Source: Chloroflexota bacterium (lineage in GTDB: Bacteria; Chloroflexota; Anaerolineae; UBA4142). From it: a stretch of 64,000 bases of DNA. Both the position numbers and the translations under genes were made by a program. Below are positions 1-7,418 of the stretch, piece after piece. Position 1 is the first letter of the stretch, and each line of letters begins with the position of its first letter. Location of the stretch: the NCBI GenBank assembly GCA_016215025.1, contig JACRMI010000032.1, positions 1 through 64,000 of the forward strand. Reading direction: 5' to 3'. The notes beneath the pieces were generated by a model. The model was given only the letters and a program-made list of their open reading frames with translations, made no database searches and was not told where the DNA came from.

Positions 1-41
1 CGACTCCTTAAGTGCTGCGCCTTTTTCAGGCGATTATTAAT

Positions 42-122
42 GTACCATTTTAGACGACGATAAGTGGGGCATCCCGGCGATCATAAGTGCGACATTTTGC
101 ACGACGATAAGTGGGACATTTT
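42..122. repeat. Three to four degenerate ~23-24 bp direct repeats
   Basis: Units with the core CGACGATAAGTGGGACATTTT lie at about 55-72, 78-98 and 102-122, and a partial copy starts near 42. The spacing is 23-24 bp. Tandem copies of a sequence of this kind are typical of the multiple transposase-binding sites at the ends of IS21-like elements, so this may be an element end truncated by the window edge. No transposase is present, so the assignment is tentative. Confidence 0.4.
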
Positions 123-128
123 AAATAG

Positions 129-296
129 ACACTAACATTTGAAGCGCATGGACGCAACTCGTTTACGCGGATTGGCAATGGCGATGCGGTAGGATTCTAT
201 GTGGCAAAATATCTAACCAAGAATCTGTCCGACCATCAATTCATTGGCTTTAAAGGTTTTCGACTGAAATGCTCGGTCAAGCCAGGAATCGAATAG
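129..296 (+). pseudogene. C-terminal remnant of a replication-initiator-like protein
   Basis: An open stretch of 55 codons runs from a stop at 126-128 to TAG at 294-296. It has no credible start. It contains the string YVAKYLTK followed by LKCSVKPGIE at its end. The YVAKYLTK pattern resembles the region of rolling-circle Rep and phage replication initiators that contains the catalytic Tyr and Lys residues. I read it as the tail of a broken Rep gene left by a mobile element, which fits the element-end repeats just upstream and the recombinases downstream. The family call rests on one short motif. Confidence 0.35.
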
Positions 297-347
297 CGTA
301 TGCATTTCAGCCAACGAATGATTTCCCGTACTCAAGGTTTACTACCG

Positions 348-683
348 ATGCTCTACACACCCAGCGAGCTAGAGCAAGAACTGGGCGTACCAGCTTACTC
401 CATTCGCGATTGGGTCAAACTGGGTATGCCACACGAGCGCGACAAACGCGAACGTCTATGGATCAACGGAATAGAGTTTGCTCAATGGGTCAACCGCATC
501 CGAAAAAAAGGAGCGCACACCCGTTTGAAAAAAGATGAGGCATTCTGTTTGCATTGCAAGCAAGCGGTTCGCCTTGACCATCCTCAAGTATCCCAGAAAG
601 GAAACCACATTCTGTTGAGCGGGCAATGCCCCAACTGTGGTCACTCCATTCATCGCGGGGGGCACGTTGATCCATCGCAATAA
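348..683 (+). CDS. Small HTH / zinc-ribbon DNA-binding protein paired with a recombinase
   Basis: About 111 residues from ATG 348, which has AAGG upstream. ATGs at 300 and 318 lack a ribosome site. The N-terminal half (PSELEQELGVPAYSIRDWVKLGMPH) looks like a MerR/excisionase-type winged helix-turn-helix. The C-terminal half has two CxxC pairs (CLHC and CPNC) about 26 residues apart, forming a probable zinc ribbon. The 3' end overlaps the start of the tyrosine recombinase that follows, so the two are probably co-translated. This arrangement suggests a recombination directionality factor, or a protein that guides the recombinase to its site. The function is inferred from domain architecture and position only. 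Confidence 0.6.
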   Translation: MLYTPSELEQELGVPAYSIRDWVKLGMPHERDKRERLWINGIEFAQWVNRIRKKGAHTRLKKDEAFCLHCKQAVRLDHPQVSQKGNHILLSGQCPNCGHSIHRGGHVDPSQ

Positions 684-1782
684 CTATCAGCTTGCCAAGG
701 GATTCTTAGCGTACTTGCGCGATGTGACCCAGGTCAATCCCATCTCGATTGAACGTTATTGGGCGTACCTGAAGCATCTTTTGCTCTGGGCAGATGATGT
801 TCCATTGAGTCAGGTTGTGGCCAAGCGTCCGACCTTTGCAACGTACCTCACAACTCCGAACGAAGAAGGCGAAAGGTCAACTCTAGCGGCACTCACACTA
901 AAGAAAATTTTTGATACCTCCAAGAGATTTTTTACTTGGGCAAAGTCAACGTATCCCCGTGAGTTTCACTCAGTTCCGCTGGAATGGATTGAAGCGCTGC
1001 GGTTGCCACGTTTGATCGAACCACCCCGCGAACATTGCTTTGTTCAACTCGAAGATGTATGCCAAATCGCCCGTTTGCAAATCGAGCCTGCTGATTTGGC
1101 GCTGCGACGCGATCAAGCGGCAGCAGCGATGTTATTCCTATCGGGAATGCGTGCCAGCGCTTTCGCCTCCTTAACCCTGGAATGTGTCGACATTCCCAAT
1201 CGAACGATCAAGCAATGGCCCTCGCTCGGCGTCAAGACGAAAAACAGCAAAACGGCGACGACCTACTTGTTGGACATCCGCGACTTGATCGCGGTTGTCG
1301 AAAAGTGGGATTCGTTTATCCGTCATCAATTGCCTGTGACCGCCACTTGGTATACGCCGATCGTCAGTCAATGGGGCGAGCAGACCCTTTCACCGAACCC
1401 ACCTGGTGCCAATCGAAATACCGCACTCGGCAAACGCTTGCGCAAACTGCTTGCTAGGGTTGGTTTGCTGTATCAATCACCGCACAAGTTTCGAAATGGT
1501 CATGCGGTCTTTGCTCTGCAAAACGCCACGACGATGGCAGACTACAAAGCGGCGAGTATGAACTTGATGCACAACGACATCAGTGTAACGGATGGCATTT
1601 ATGCGCCACTCGTTCACGACGAAGTCAAAGCACGGATCGCTGGCTTGACAGGATCGATCAAAATACAAAAAGCGGGCGATGCATCAATCCGTGATGACAC
1701 CGTCCGCCTTTCCGATGATGATTTACTTGCGGTGCTCGCGCATCGCCTCAAATCTCCAACGCATTCCCCATCGGAGCGTTGA
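667..1782 (+). CDS. Tyrosine recombinase (divergent, phage-integrase family)
   Basis: About 371 residues. The reading frame is open from GTG 637, but TTG 667 directly follows a GGGGGG run and sits where the family's N-terminal helix begins (LIHRNNYQLAKGFLAYL), so I prefer TTG. The N-terminal SAM-like core-binding domain covers roughly residues 1-110. Catalytic signatures in the second half are the first Arg in SGMRASAF, the HxxR box in SPHKFRNGHAV and the His...Tyr segment LMHNDISVTDGIY. It therefore appears catalytically intact. It overlaps the HTH/zinc-ribbon gene by about 17 bp and converges on a second recombinase 14 bp away. It probably moves or resolves a mobile element and is not the housekeeping XerC/D. 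Confidence 0.8.
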   Translation: MIHRNNYQLAKGFLAYLRDVTQVNPISIERYWAYLKHLLLWADDVPLSQVVAKRPTFATYLTTPNEEGERSTLAALTLKKIFDTSKRFFTWAKSTYPREFHSVPLEWIEALRLPRLIEPPREHCFVQLEDVCQIARLQIEPADLALRRDQAAAAMLFLSGMRASAFASLTLECVDIPNRTIKQWPSLGVKTKNSKTATTYLLDIRDLIAVVEKWDSFIRHQLPVTATWYTPIVSQWGEQTLSPNPPGANRNTALGKRLRKLLARVGLLYQSPHKFRNGHAVFALQNATTMADYKAASMNLMHNDISVTDGIYAPLVHDEVKARIAGLTGSIKIQKAGDASIRDDTVRLSDDDLLAVLAHRLKSPTHSPSER

Positions 1783-1796
1783 ATCGATAGTCACAT

Positions 1797-2789
1797 TTAC
1801 AAATGCCAGTTATCGGCAGGACTCGCACGTCGATGCACCTGGGCGATATCGATCTCGGCAATACGCGCATAATGTTGCACCATCTCCAAACTGCTATGTC
1901 CCAGGAGAGCTTGCAGCGTAAACAGGTCGCCACTGCTGCGCAGGTACGTGATCGCAAAGGTATGTCGAAAGCGATGCGGATGACATTTTTCGACACCCGC
2001 TTTTTTTCCCAGGTCGACGAGCATCAAACGGAGCGCCGTTTTGGTCATGGCACATCCCATTCGCGAGGTAAAGAGCGGGGCATTAGCATCGTCATTGTCC
2101 GTCCGTTCGATCAAATAACGCCACAGCGCACTGCGCGTCGATTTGCCGATAAAGACCACGCGCCCTTTGCCACCTTTCGCCCCACCCAGGGTTCCATGCT
2201 TGACCACCACGCGCCCAGTTTTCTGATCGACATCGCCGATGGTGAGCGAGCAAAATTCGGAGGCACGGAGTCCGGTATCGAGCAGAAACAAAATCATCGC
2301 GCGGTCGCGGCGGGCGGTCATGCGGCGCATCGTAAATTTTTTCCGTCGTTCGGTCCGCGCGATGTTGCAAAACTCGATGCTCTTGAGCAAGAGTTCGACT
2401 TGTTCTTTGGTGAAGGGTTCGATTGGCGCATCTTCAAACTTGGGTGGCGGAATGCCTTGCATGGGATCATCGAATTTGAATTCGACACAAGCCCAAGTGA
2501 AAAACGCAGAGAGTGCGATCCAAGCATTTCGAATACTTTTGGCAGCCAAGGGACGTTCGCTTCTAGAAAAACGGCGCGGTTTGTAATCGGTGCGCAGCCA
2601 CGCAAAGAATTCGCGCAGGTGTTGCACCTTCAATCGATCCACGGGAATGTCAGGAGTGTGAGAAACCCACACGCTGAGGAGATGTTTGTAACTGACGAGG
2701 GTATTGGGGCTGAGACCCTCGGCGGTTTTCATTTGAAGGAACCCAGAAACCGCGATTGAGGGTTTTAAGACCAAAGGTCTACGGTTCAT
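1797..2789 (-). CDS. XerC/XerD-like tyrosine recombinase
   Basis: 330 residues from ATG 2789, which has GGGAGG seven bases upstream. A TTG 15 bp further out is in frame but less likely. The core-binding domain (LSPNTLVSYKHLLSVWV) is followed by a catalytic domain with all expected residues: Arg in DTGLRASEFCSL, Lys in the beta-hairpin GGAKGGKGR, HRFRHTFA, LGHSSLEMVQHY. The leader contains a strong inverted repeat (2826-2865). The gene lies tail to tail with the other recombinase and its 5' side abuts tRNA-fMet. This fits an integrase at an island border, although no duplicated tRNA 3' end was found inside the window. Confidence 0.85.
   Translation of the reverse strand: MNRRPLVLKPSIAVSGFLQMKTAEGLSPNTLVSYKHLLSVWVSHTPDIPVDRLKVQHLREFFAWLRTDYKPRRFSRSERPLAAKSIRNAWIALSAFFTWACVEFKFDDPMQGIPPPKFEDAPIEPFTKEQVELLLKSIEFCNIARTERRKKFTMRRMTARRDRAMILFLLDTGLRASEFCSLTIGDVDQKTGRVVVKHGTLGGAKGGKGRVVFIGKSTRSALWRYLIERTDNDDANAPLFTSRMGCAMTKTALRLMLVDLGKKAGVEKCHPHRFRHTFAITYLRSSGDLFTLQALLGHSSLEMVQHYARIAEIDIAQVHRRASPADNWHL
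2768..2780. repeat. AGACC-AAA-GGTCT palindrome in the recombinase 5' coding region
   Basis: A perfect 5-bp inverted repeat with a 3-nt loop lies about 3-7 codons into the recombinase gene. The same AGACC/GGTCT half-sites form the outer ends of the larger hairpin at 2826-2865. The pairing suggests an mRNA hairpin or a protein-binding site controlling the recombinase. Confidence 0.35.
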
Positions 2790-2825
2790 GAAAAAGCCTC
2801 CCAAACGTGAGACTCCCAGAACCGA

Positions 2826-2865
2826 AGACCGTTGGGCTACCCTAATTCAGGGAACCCAACGGTCT
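2826..2865. repeat. Long inverted repeat between recombinase and tRNA-fMet
   Basis: The arms at 2826-2843 and 2849-2865 read AGACCGTTGGG...ACCCT and AGGGAACCCAACGGTCT, with one or two mismatches and a 5-nt loop. It lies in the 5' leader of the minus-strand recombinase and just past the tRNA 3' end. No T run follows, so it is not a classical terminator. It could be an autoregulatory site, a recombinase binding site or an RNA hairpin. Confidence 0.5.
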
Positions 2866-2879
2866 ACAGTTAACAATAG

Positions 2880-2951
2880 TAGCGGGGGTCAGATTCGAAC
2901 TGACGACCTTTGGGTTATGAGCCCAACGAGCTGCCGCTGCTCCACCCCGCA
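2880..2951 (-). tRNA. tRNA-fMet (CAU), initiator
   Basis: A 72-nt cloverleaf on the minus strand with anticodon CAT in the loop CTCATAA. The initiator hallmarks are a non-Watson-Crick first pair (U1-U72) and three consecutive G-C pairs at the base of the anticodon stem (GGG/CCC). The T arm is GTCAG-TTCGAAT-CTGAC and the discriminator is A. CCA is not encoded. It stands at the border between the recombinase island and the conserved dprA/recQ block. Confidence 0.93.
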
Positions 2952-2995
2952 TCGTTTACATTTGCTATTATACTCACTTCGGCGTATCCGTCAAA

Positions 2996-3904
2996 TCACA
3001 ATAGCGAGAGCTGCGTCGAATCGATTTCCTCCCGCAACAATTCTCTTACGATCACATCAAAATCGATTGCATCGGCATCGAAGGAAAACGCACCAGTATC
3101 GATCAATTCATCGGTTCCCGCACCGCCGTCACGCACGGCGAACACGCGGCGTTTTTGTTTGCGCGCGCGCTTCGCCGTATCGAGACTGCCGCTGGCTCTC
3201 GCGGCTTCTACCACAATGACGCCCCGCGCAAGTCCGCTGGTCACACGATCACGCGCCATCAAGTTCGGACCTGTCGGTGGCGCGGTCGGATGAAATTCCG
3301 ATATGACCGCCCCGTGTCCATTTGCAACTTCATCGGCGAGTGAAATATTTTCGCGTGGATGAATGTTCCGAATGCCCGATCCCAACACCGCAATAGTTCG
3401 TCCGTTTCCATCTAACGCGCCGCGATGAGCTGTCGTATCCATTCCGCGTGCCAGTCCGCTGACGATTGTAAATCCGCGTTCGCTCAATCCGCGTGCCAAC
3501 GTGCGTCCTAATCGAATGCCGCGCTCAGTCGGTTCGCGTGTACCAACAATCGCAACCGCGCGTACGTCCGCATCCTCGAATGCGCCGCGAATGAACAATA
3601 CCGGCGGTGCGTCGCCGATTTGTTTGAGCAAAGCAGGATAGGCATCATCGTCCAGCGTCAACACGGCGATGCCATCTTCGCCAAGCGAATAAACTTCGTT
3701 GTCGATGCGATCGAAATCGGTGGAGCGAATTTGAATCGCGATCTCATCGGTGACACGCGGGACCGCGCGCAAGTCTTCATGCGATGCACTAAACACATCG
3801 CGCGGTGAGCCAAACGTATCCATCAAGTTGGCAAATGTTCGGGGTCCGATACCAACGGTCAGCGCTAACGCGACCCAATAAGTTTTATCGCTCATTTTCA
3901 TCAA
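2996..3904 (-). CDS. dprA: DNA-processing protein DprA (Smf family)
   Basis: 302 residues. DprA binds incoming single-stranded DNA and loads RecA during natural transformation. After an N-terminal SAM-like helical region (GIGPRTFANLMDTFG) comes the extended Rossmann fold with AIVGTRE, SGLARGMDTTAHRGAL, AVLGSGIRNIHPREN and VVEAARASGSLDTA. The usual FPxRNRxIxGLS motif is altered to LMARDRVTSGLARG. The C-terminal winged helix of longer DprA proteins is absent. Its start overlaps the stop of the upstream recQ-PRTase gene by four bases (ATGA), implying translational coupling of two competence-type genes. Confidence 0.9.
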   Translation of the reverse strand: MMKMSDKTYWVALALTVGIGPRTFANLMDTFGSPRDVFSASHEDLRAVPRVTDEIAIQIRSTDFDRIDNEVYSLGEDGIAVLTLDDDAYPALLKQIGDAPPVLFIRGAFEDADVRAVAIVGTREPTERGIRLGRTLARGLSERGFTIVSGLARGMDTTAHRGALDGNGRTIAVLGSGIRNIHPRENISLADEVANGHGAVISEFHPTAPPTGPNLMARDRVTSGLARGVIVVEAARASGSLDTAKRARKQKRRVFAVRDGGAGTDELIDTGAFSFDADAIDFDVIVRELLREEIDSTQLSLL

Positions 3905-6648
3905 TCCGAATGAATTGTTTTTGTCACGGTTAGTACGGCGACTTGGTATGCGCCTGCACTTTGCACGACCCGCGCCGCTTCGGCAAGTGTTGCGCCCGAG
4001 TCGTAGAGATCGTCGAGCAAAAGTACGCGCCGGCCGCGGACCTGGTTTGCATCGGTAATACGAAACGCACCAGCCACGTTTGCCGATTTTTGCGCCAATA
4101 CTTGCATTTCCTTTTGCGGTTGCGTTCGCCGCGTTTTCACCAACGTCGTTTCGCTCAGCGCGATATAATTACGCTTCGAGACCCACCGCGCCAGCACTGG
4201 CACCGGATCGTACGCACGCTCTTTTTCCGTCGATGGAATCGGCAGCAAGAGATTGGCATCGGAAAGATCAGGATGTGTCCGAATAAAATTCGCAAGCCGC
4301 TCGGCAATCGCTTCGCCCAACGATTCTTCGTTGCAGTACTTGAATCGATAAACAAGCTCGCCTAATTCGGTCCGCACCTTTTTTCCACCAACAAACTTGT
4401 CGTGAAAGTCGAGCGCGAATCCAACAGACCAAGGTCCACGCAAAGGTTTCGGATGCGCGCGCGAAAGGAATTCGATGATTGAACTCCCGGATGATTCGCT
4501 TGATAATGAGGCCGATTCATTTTTTCGCGCCTTTTGCGCAGCTACAACGAATCGAATTTGATCATAGGTAATTACCTCAGGCATCAGTTCTTTCAAACTC
4601 GACAGCCATTGACCATCCCAATTCTTCATCGCTGCGAGAATCAGCTCGCGTGCGTTCGTATCGATAAAACGATCTGCCTCAATCCTGCCAGCAGCGACAA
4701 GTTGTTCAAGGTGTCCGAGTATTGTGCTGATAGCGAGACCACGTGACTGCGCAATTTGCTCTATAAGCAAACCTTTTTGCGCGAGTTCGAACGTTCGCTC
4801 AATCGTCCCACCCGCTTGACGCATCGCGCGCTTTTCCGCGCGTATTTCTTGCGACGGCAAGGCGGGCAAATTCAAATCGATGGCGATCCGTTTTCGCAGC
4901 ACTTCTGCACCATGCACTGACAACGCCACGACCGGATATTCACCACCGATTATTTTCAATAAACCATGACGCAACAACTCTTGAATGATATCGGCAAGTT
5001 GCGTGAGCGTATAGTCCGCGAGCTTGCCGTAATAGCGATGTTTGTTATAGCCAAATTTCTGAATTTCTTGCGCTTGCGAACCTTTTGCGATCATCGCCAG
5101 TTTATCACAACCGACTGGACGCGGAAGGGTGCGCACAATTTCGAGCAGGACGAGCGGCATCCATTCTTCTTCCGCTTTAGCAGGACGCGCACTGGCGAAT
5201 GTCGTTGTGAAATGATTGTCACAACAATCGGGCGCAATCGGCTCGCTTGCATCGCCAAAATAATCGAGAATGAATTTGCGCCGACAAGCGTTTGTCTCAG
5301 CATATTCGATCATGCGTGCGAGTTGTCGCCGTCGATGCGCGCGCCGCCGTTCGGTATCGGCTTGGCTTTCGGTCAGATTCGGATTCGTGTTTGAAATCAC
5401 TTCGATGCCGATCAAGCCGTGCGCATCGCCTAATCGTCCGAGCGCACCGGCGATTTCAAGTTGGCGCAGTGCCAGTTGGAGTTTCGAATCGTTCAAACCA
5501 GAGTCGCGTTGCAAGACGAATGGCGAAATCCAATTCGATGTGCGAACCAATCGACAAATCGTTTGGAAAAGCGACCGCACTTGGCGCGGCTCTGGCGCAT
5601 CGTTTTCGATGAACCATTCTTGTAGCGCGCGATCCTCCGGCGAGTAAAGCAAAATCCCGTACGCTGGATTCCCATCCCGTCCTGCGCGCCCAATCTCTTG
5701 ATAGTACGCTTCGACGGTGCTGGGCAGCGCGAAATGAATCACGGCACGAATATCGGATTTGTCAACGCCCATGCCAAATGCGTTGGTCGCCGCGATGATG
5801 GAAACATCGCCGCGCATAAAATCGTCTTGCGCACGGGTGCGTTCGTCGTCTTCCATGCCTGCGTGATAAAAAGCGGCTGGAGTTTTTACAACCTCGTTGC
5901 AAAATTCCGCAACCTGTTCTGCATCGCGGCGCGTCCCAGCATAAACGATGACGCTGCCTTGCGTTGCGCGCAAAATGTTTTCCAGCTCGCGGTACTTGGC
6001 CGCTTCGTTCGGCGTACAGCGCACGCGCAGGGCGAGGTTGGGACGATTGAAGCCGGTAACGATGCGCGTCGCGTTGACCAATCCCAGTTGATCAATTATA
6101 TCGGACTGCACTTGCGGCGTTGCAGTTGCCGTTAGCGCAGTCACCGTCGGGCGCTGAATCGATGCAACAAATTCACGAATGCGCAGATACTCCGGGCGAA
6201 AATCGTGACCCCATTGCGAAATACAATGCGCTTCGTCCACCGCCAGCAACGACACGCGCGTTTGTTTGAGCGCATCGCGAAAAGCAACATTGGACAATCG
6301 CTCTGGCGCGACGTAAACGATTTTGTACGCACCTTGCACGATTTGCGCGAGTCGTGCTTGCTGCTCATTGGATAAAAGCGTGCTGTTGATGAATGTCGCG
6401 GCAATGTTTCGCGCGGTGAGCGCATCGACCTGGTCTTTCATCAGCGCAATCAGCGGTGAGATGACGAGCGTCAGACCTGGGAGCAACAGCGCCGAGAGTT
6501 GATAGACGAGCGATTTACCTGAGCCGGTCGGCATGACGACAAGCGCATCGTGCTGCGCGAGAACAGCCAGCATCGCCTCGTGTTGTCCCGTACGAAATGA
6601 AGAGAAACCGAAATGTTGATGCAGCGCGTCTTCGAGGTAGAGAGGCAT
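3901..6648 (-). CDS. recQ: RecQ helicase fused to a ComF-like phosphoribosyltransferase domain
   Basis: 915 residues from ATG 6648, which has AAGGA seven bases upstream. The frame stays open to 6717 but those residues are not family-like. Helicase motifs: GSGKS at about 42-46, DEAH at about 138-141 (DEAHCISQWGHDFRPEY), LTATAT and QEIGRAGRDG. A zinc-binding Cys cluster (ACRRK...DCCDNH), an RQC-like winged helix and a second HTH region (HTH_40 type) follow. The last ~130 residues hold a type I PRTase motif (VLLLDDLYDSGAT, about 875-887), as in ComFC. RecQ unwinds recombination intermediates, and ComFC acts in DNA uptake in other bacteria. The fusion overlaps dprA by 4 bp, so a role in processing transforming DNA is a reasonable inference. 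Confidence 0.9.
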   Translation of the reverse strand: MPLYLEDALHQHFGFSSFRTGQHEAMLAVLAQHDALVVMPTGSGKSLVYQLSALLLPGLTLVISPLIALMKDQVDALTARNIAATFINSTLLSNEQQARLAQIVQGAYKIVYVAPERLSNVAFRDALKQTRVSLLAVDEAHCISQWGHDFRPEYLRIREFVASIQRPTVTALTATATPQVQSDIIDQLGLVNATRIVTGFNRPNLALRVRCTPNEAAKYRELENILRATQGSVIVYAGTRRDAEQVAEFCNEVVKTPAAFYHAGMEDDERTRAQDDFMRGDVSIIAATNAFGMGVDKSDIRAVIHFALPSTVEAYYQEIGRAGRDGNPAYGILLYSPEDRALQEWFIENDAPEPRQVRSLFQTICRLVRTSNWISPFVLQRDSGLNDSKLQLALRQLEIAGALGRLGDAHGLIGIEVISNTNPNLTESQADTERRRAHRRRQLARMIEYAETNACRRKFILDYFGDASEPIAPDCCDNHFTTTFASARPAKAEEEWMPLVLLEIVRTLPRPVGCDKLAMIAKGSQAQEIQKFGYNKHRYYGKLADYTLTQLADIIQELLRHGLLKIIGGEYPVVALSVHGAEVLRKRIAIDLNLPALPSQEIRAEKRAMRQAGGTIERTFELAQKGLLIEQIAQSRGLAISTILGHLEQLVAAGRIEADRFIDTNARELILAAMKNWDGQWLSSLKELMPEVITYDQIRFVVAAQKARKNESASLSSESSGSSIIEFLSRAHPKPLRGPWSVGFALDFHDKFVGGKKVRTELGELVYRFKYCNEESLGEAIAERLANFIRTHPDLSDANLLLPIPSTEKERAYDPVPVLARWVSKRNYIALSETTLVKTRRTQPQKEMQVLAQKSANVAGAFRITDANQVRGRRVLLLDDLYDSGATLAEAARVVQSAGAYQVAVLTVTKTIHSD

Positions 6649-6688
6649 CGTCGATTCCTTGTAGGACAAATCTATCCTATAGCGCGGC

Positions 6689-6717
6689 ATTATAAAGGCA
6701 GACATGCACAACGTCAA
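6689..6717 (-). promoter_or_regulatory. Sigma70-type promoter for recQ-dprA
   Basis: On the minus strand, TTGACG (6717-6712) and TATAAT (6694-6689) are separated by exactly 17 bp. The ATG of the recQ fusion lies about 40 bases downstream. The -35 box overlaps the T-rich tail of the preceding terminator. Confidence 0.8.
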
Positions 6718-6719
6718 AA

Positions 6720-6761
6720 CAGAATATGCGACGCACCTTTGGAGGTGCGTCGCATATTCTG
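6720..6761 (-). terminator. Intrinsic terminator after the AHSA1-tail gene
   Basis: A perfect 19-bp stem (6720-6738 with 6743-6761) and a 4-nt loop. On the minus strand it is followed by GTTTTG. It separates the AHSA1 gene from the recQ promoter. Confidence 0.8.
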
Positions 6762-6767
6762 TATTTC

Positions 6768-7340
6768 CTATTTCCTCTTCTTGCTCGTCTTCTTCGCAGC
6801 AACTTTATTCTTCGCTACGACTTTCCCTTTTTTCGCAGCTTTGACGTTTTTCGTGCGCGCTTTCGCAGTTATCTTTTTCGCGCCTTTCGTGCCTTTTGCT
6901 TTTTTCGTGCGCGCTTTCGTAGTTGTCTTTTTCGCGTTTCCTTTCGTGACTTTCGTGTTAGCTTCAAACATACGCTTGATCGCACCCAGGTAGTACGAAT
7001 CCCAGCCTTCGGTCGTGCCTTCAAAATCGAAATCCTCGATGTTCTCATGGACCAGATCGACGCGCGTCCCTTTACTTACCGACGAAAGCGTAAACGTCAC
7101 AATGGAATTCTCGATCGTCCAATCGTCGGGCTTCCACGATTGAACCAGTTTCTTGCGTGGCGCAACCTCGATGATTTCGCCGCTGATACTGCCATCCCAC
7201 AAAGAATATACGCCGCCTACAGTTGGATCAAACTCTGCATCTGCACCCGACCATTCTTCGATGAGTTCTGGTTCGGTGAGCGCGCGCCACACTTGCTCCG
7301 GTGTCGCGGGAATAATGTAGCTTTGCTCGATCTTGTTCAT
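6768..7340 (-). CDS. AHSA1/SRPBCC-domain protein with a lysine-rich, histone-H1-like tail
   Basis: 190 residues from ATG 7340, with AAGGTG nine bases upstream. Residues 1-~130 form an AHSA1-type START fold (typical IPATPEQVWRALTEPELIEEW opening, and a C-terminal helix GWDSYYLGAIKRMFE). The last ~60 residues are almost only Lys, Ala, Thr and Arg, with repeated AKK/KAR motifs, the composition of bacterial histone-H1-like proteins. AHSA1 domains bind hydrophobic ligands or Hsp90-type partners, and the tail probably binds DNA or RNA. The combination is unusual. It might be a nucleoid-associated or ligand-responsive protein, but nothing in the neighbourhood fixes its role. Confidence 0.75.
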   Translation of the reverse strand: MNKIEQSYIIPATPEQVWRALTEPELIEEWSGADAEFDPTVGGVYSLWDGSISGEIIEVAPRKKLVQSWKPDDWTIENSIVTFTLSSVSKGTRVDLVHENIEDFDFEGTTEGWDSYYLGAIKRMFEANTKVTKGNAKKTTTKARTKKAKGTKGAKKITAKARTKNVKAAKKGKVVAKNKVAAKKTSKKRK

Positions 7341-7353
7341 ATGGATAAACACC

Positions 7354-7418
7354 TTGGAAATTGGAAGTTGGAAGTTGTTATTCAGATTTGGGCTTTGGAA
7401 TTTGGAATTTGGGATTTA
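7354..7418. repeat. Low-complexity TTGGAA(A/G)-type 7-mer repeats
   Basis: Near-tandem 7-8 base units of TTGGAA and TTTGGAATT fill the gap between the AHSA1 gene and the coiled-coil gene and run into the 3' end of the latter, where they encode the odd terminal residues SQIPNSKAQI. The coding end of the upstream gene was probably replaced or extended by this repeat. Confidence 0.6.

Noticed and set aside
1..2880. Duplicate of the tRNA-fMet 3' end as an att site
   Set aside because: I searched by eye for the T-arm and acceptor sequence and found no second copy in the window.
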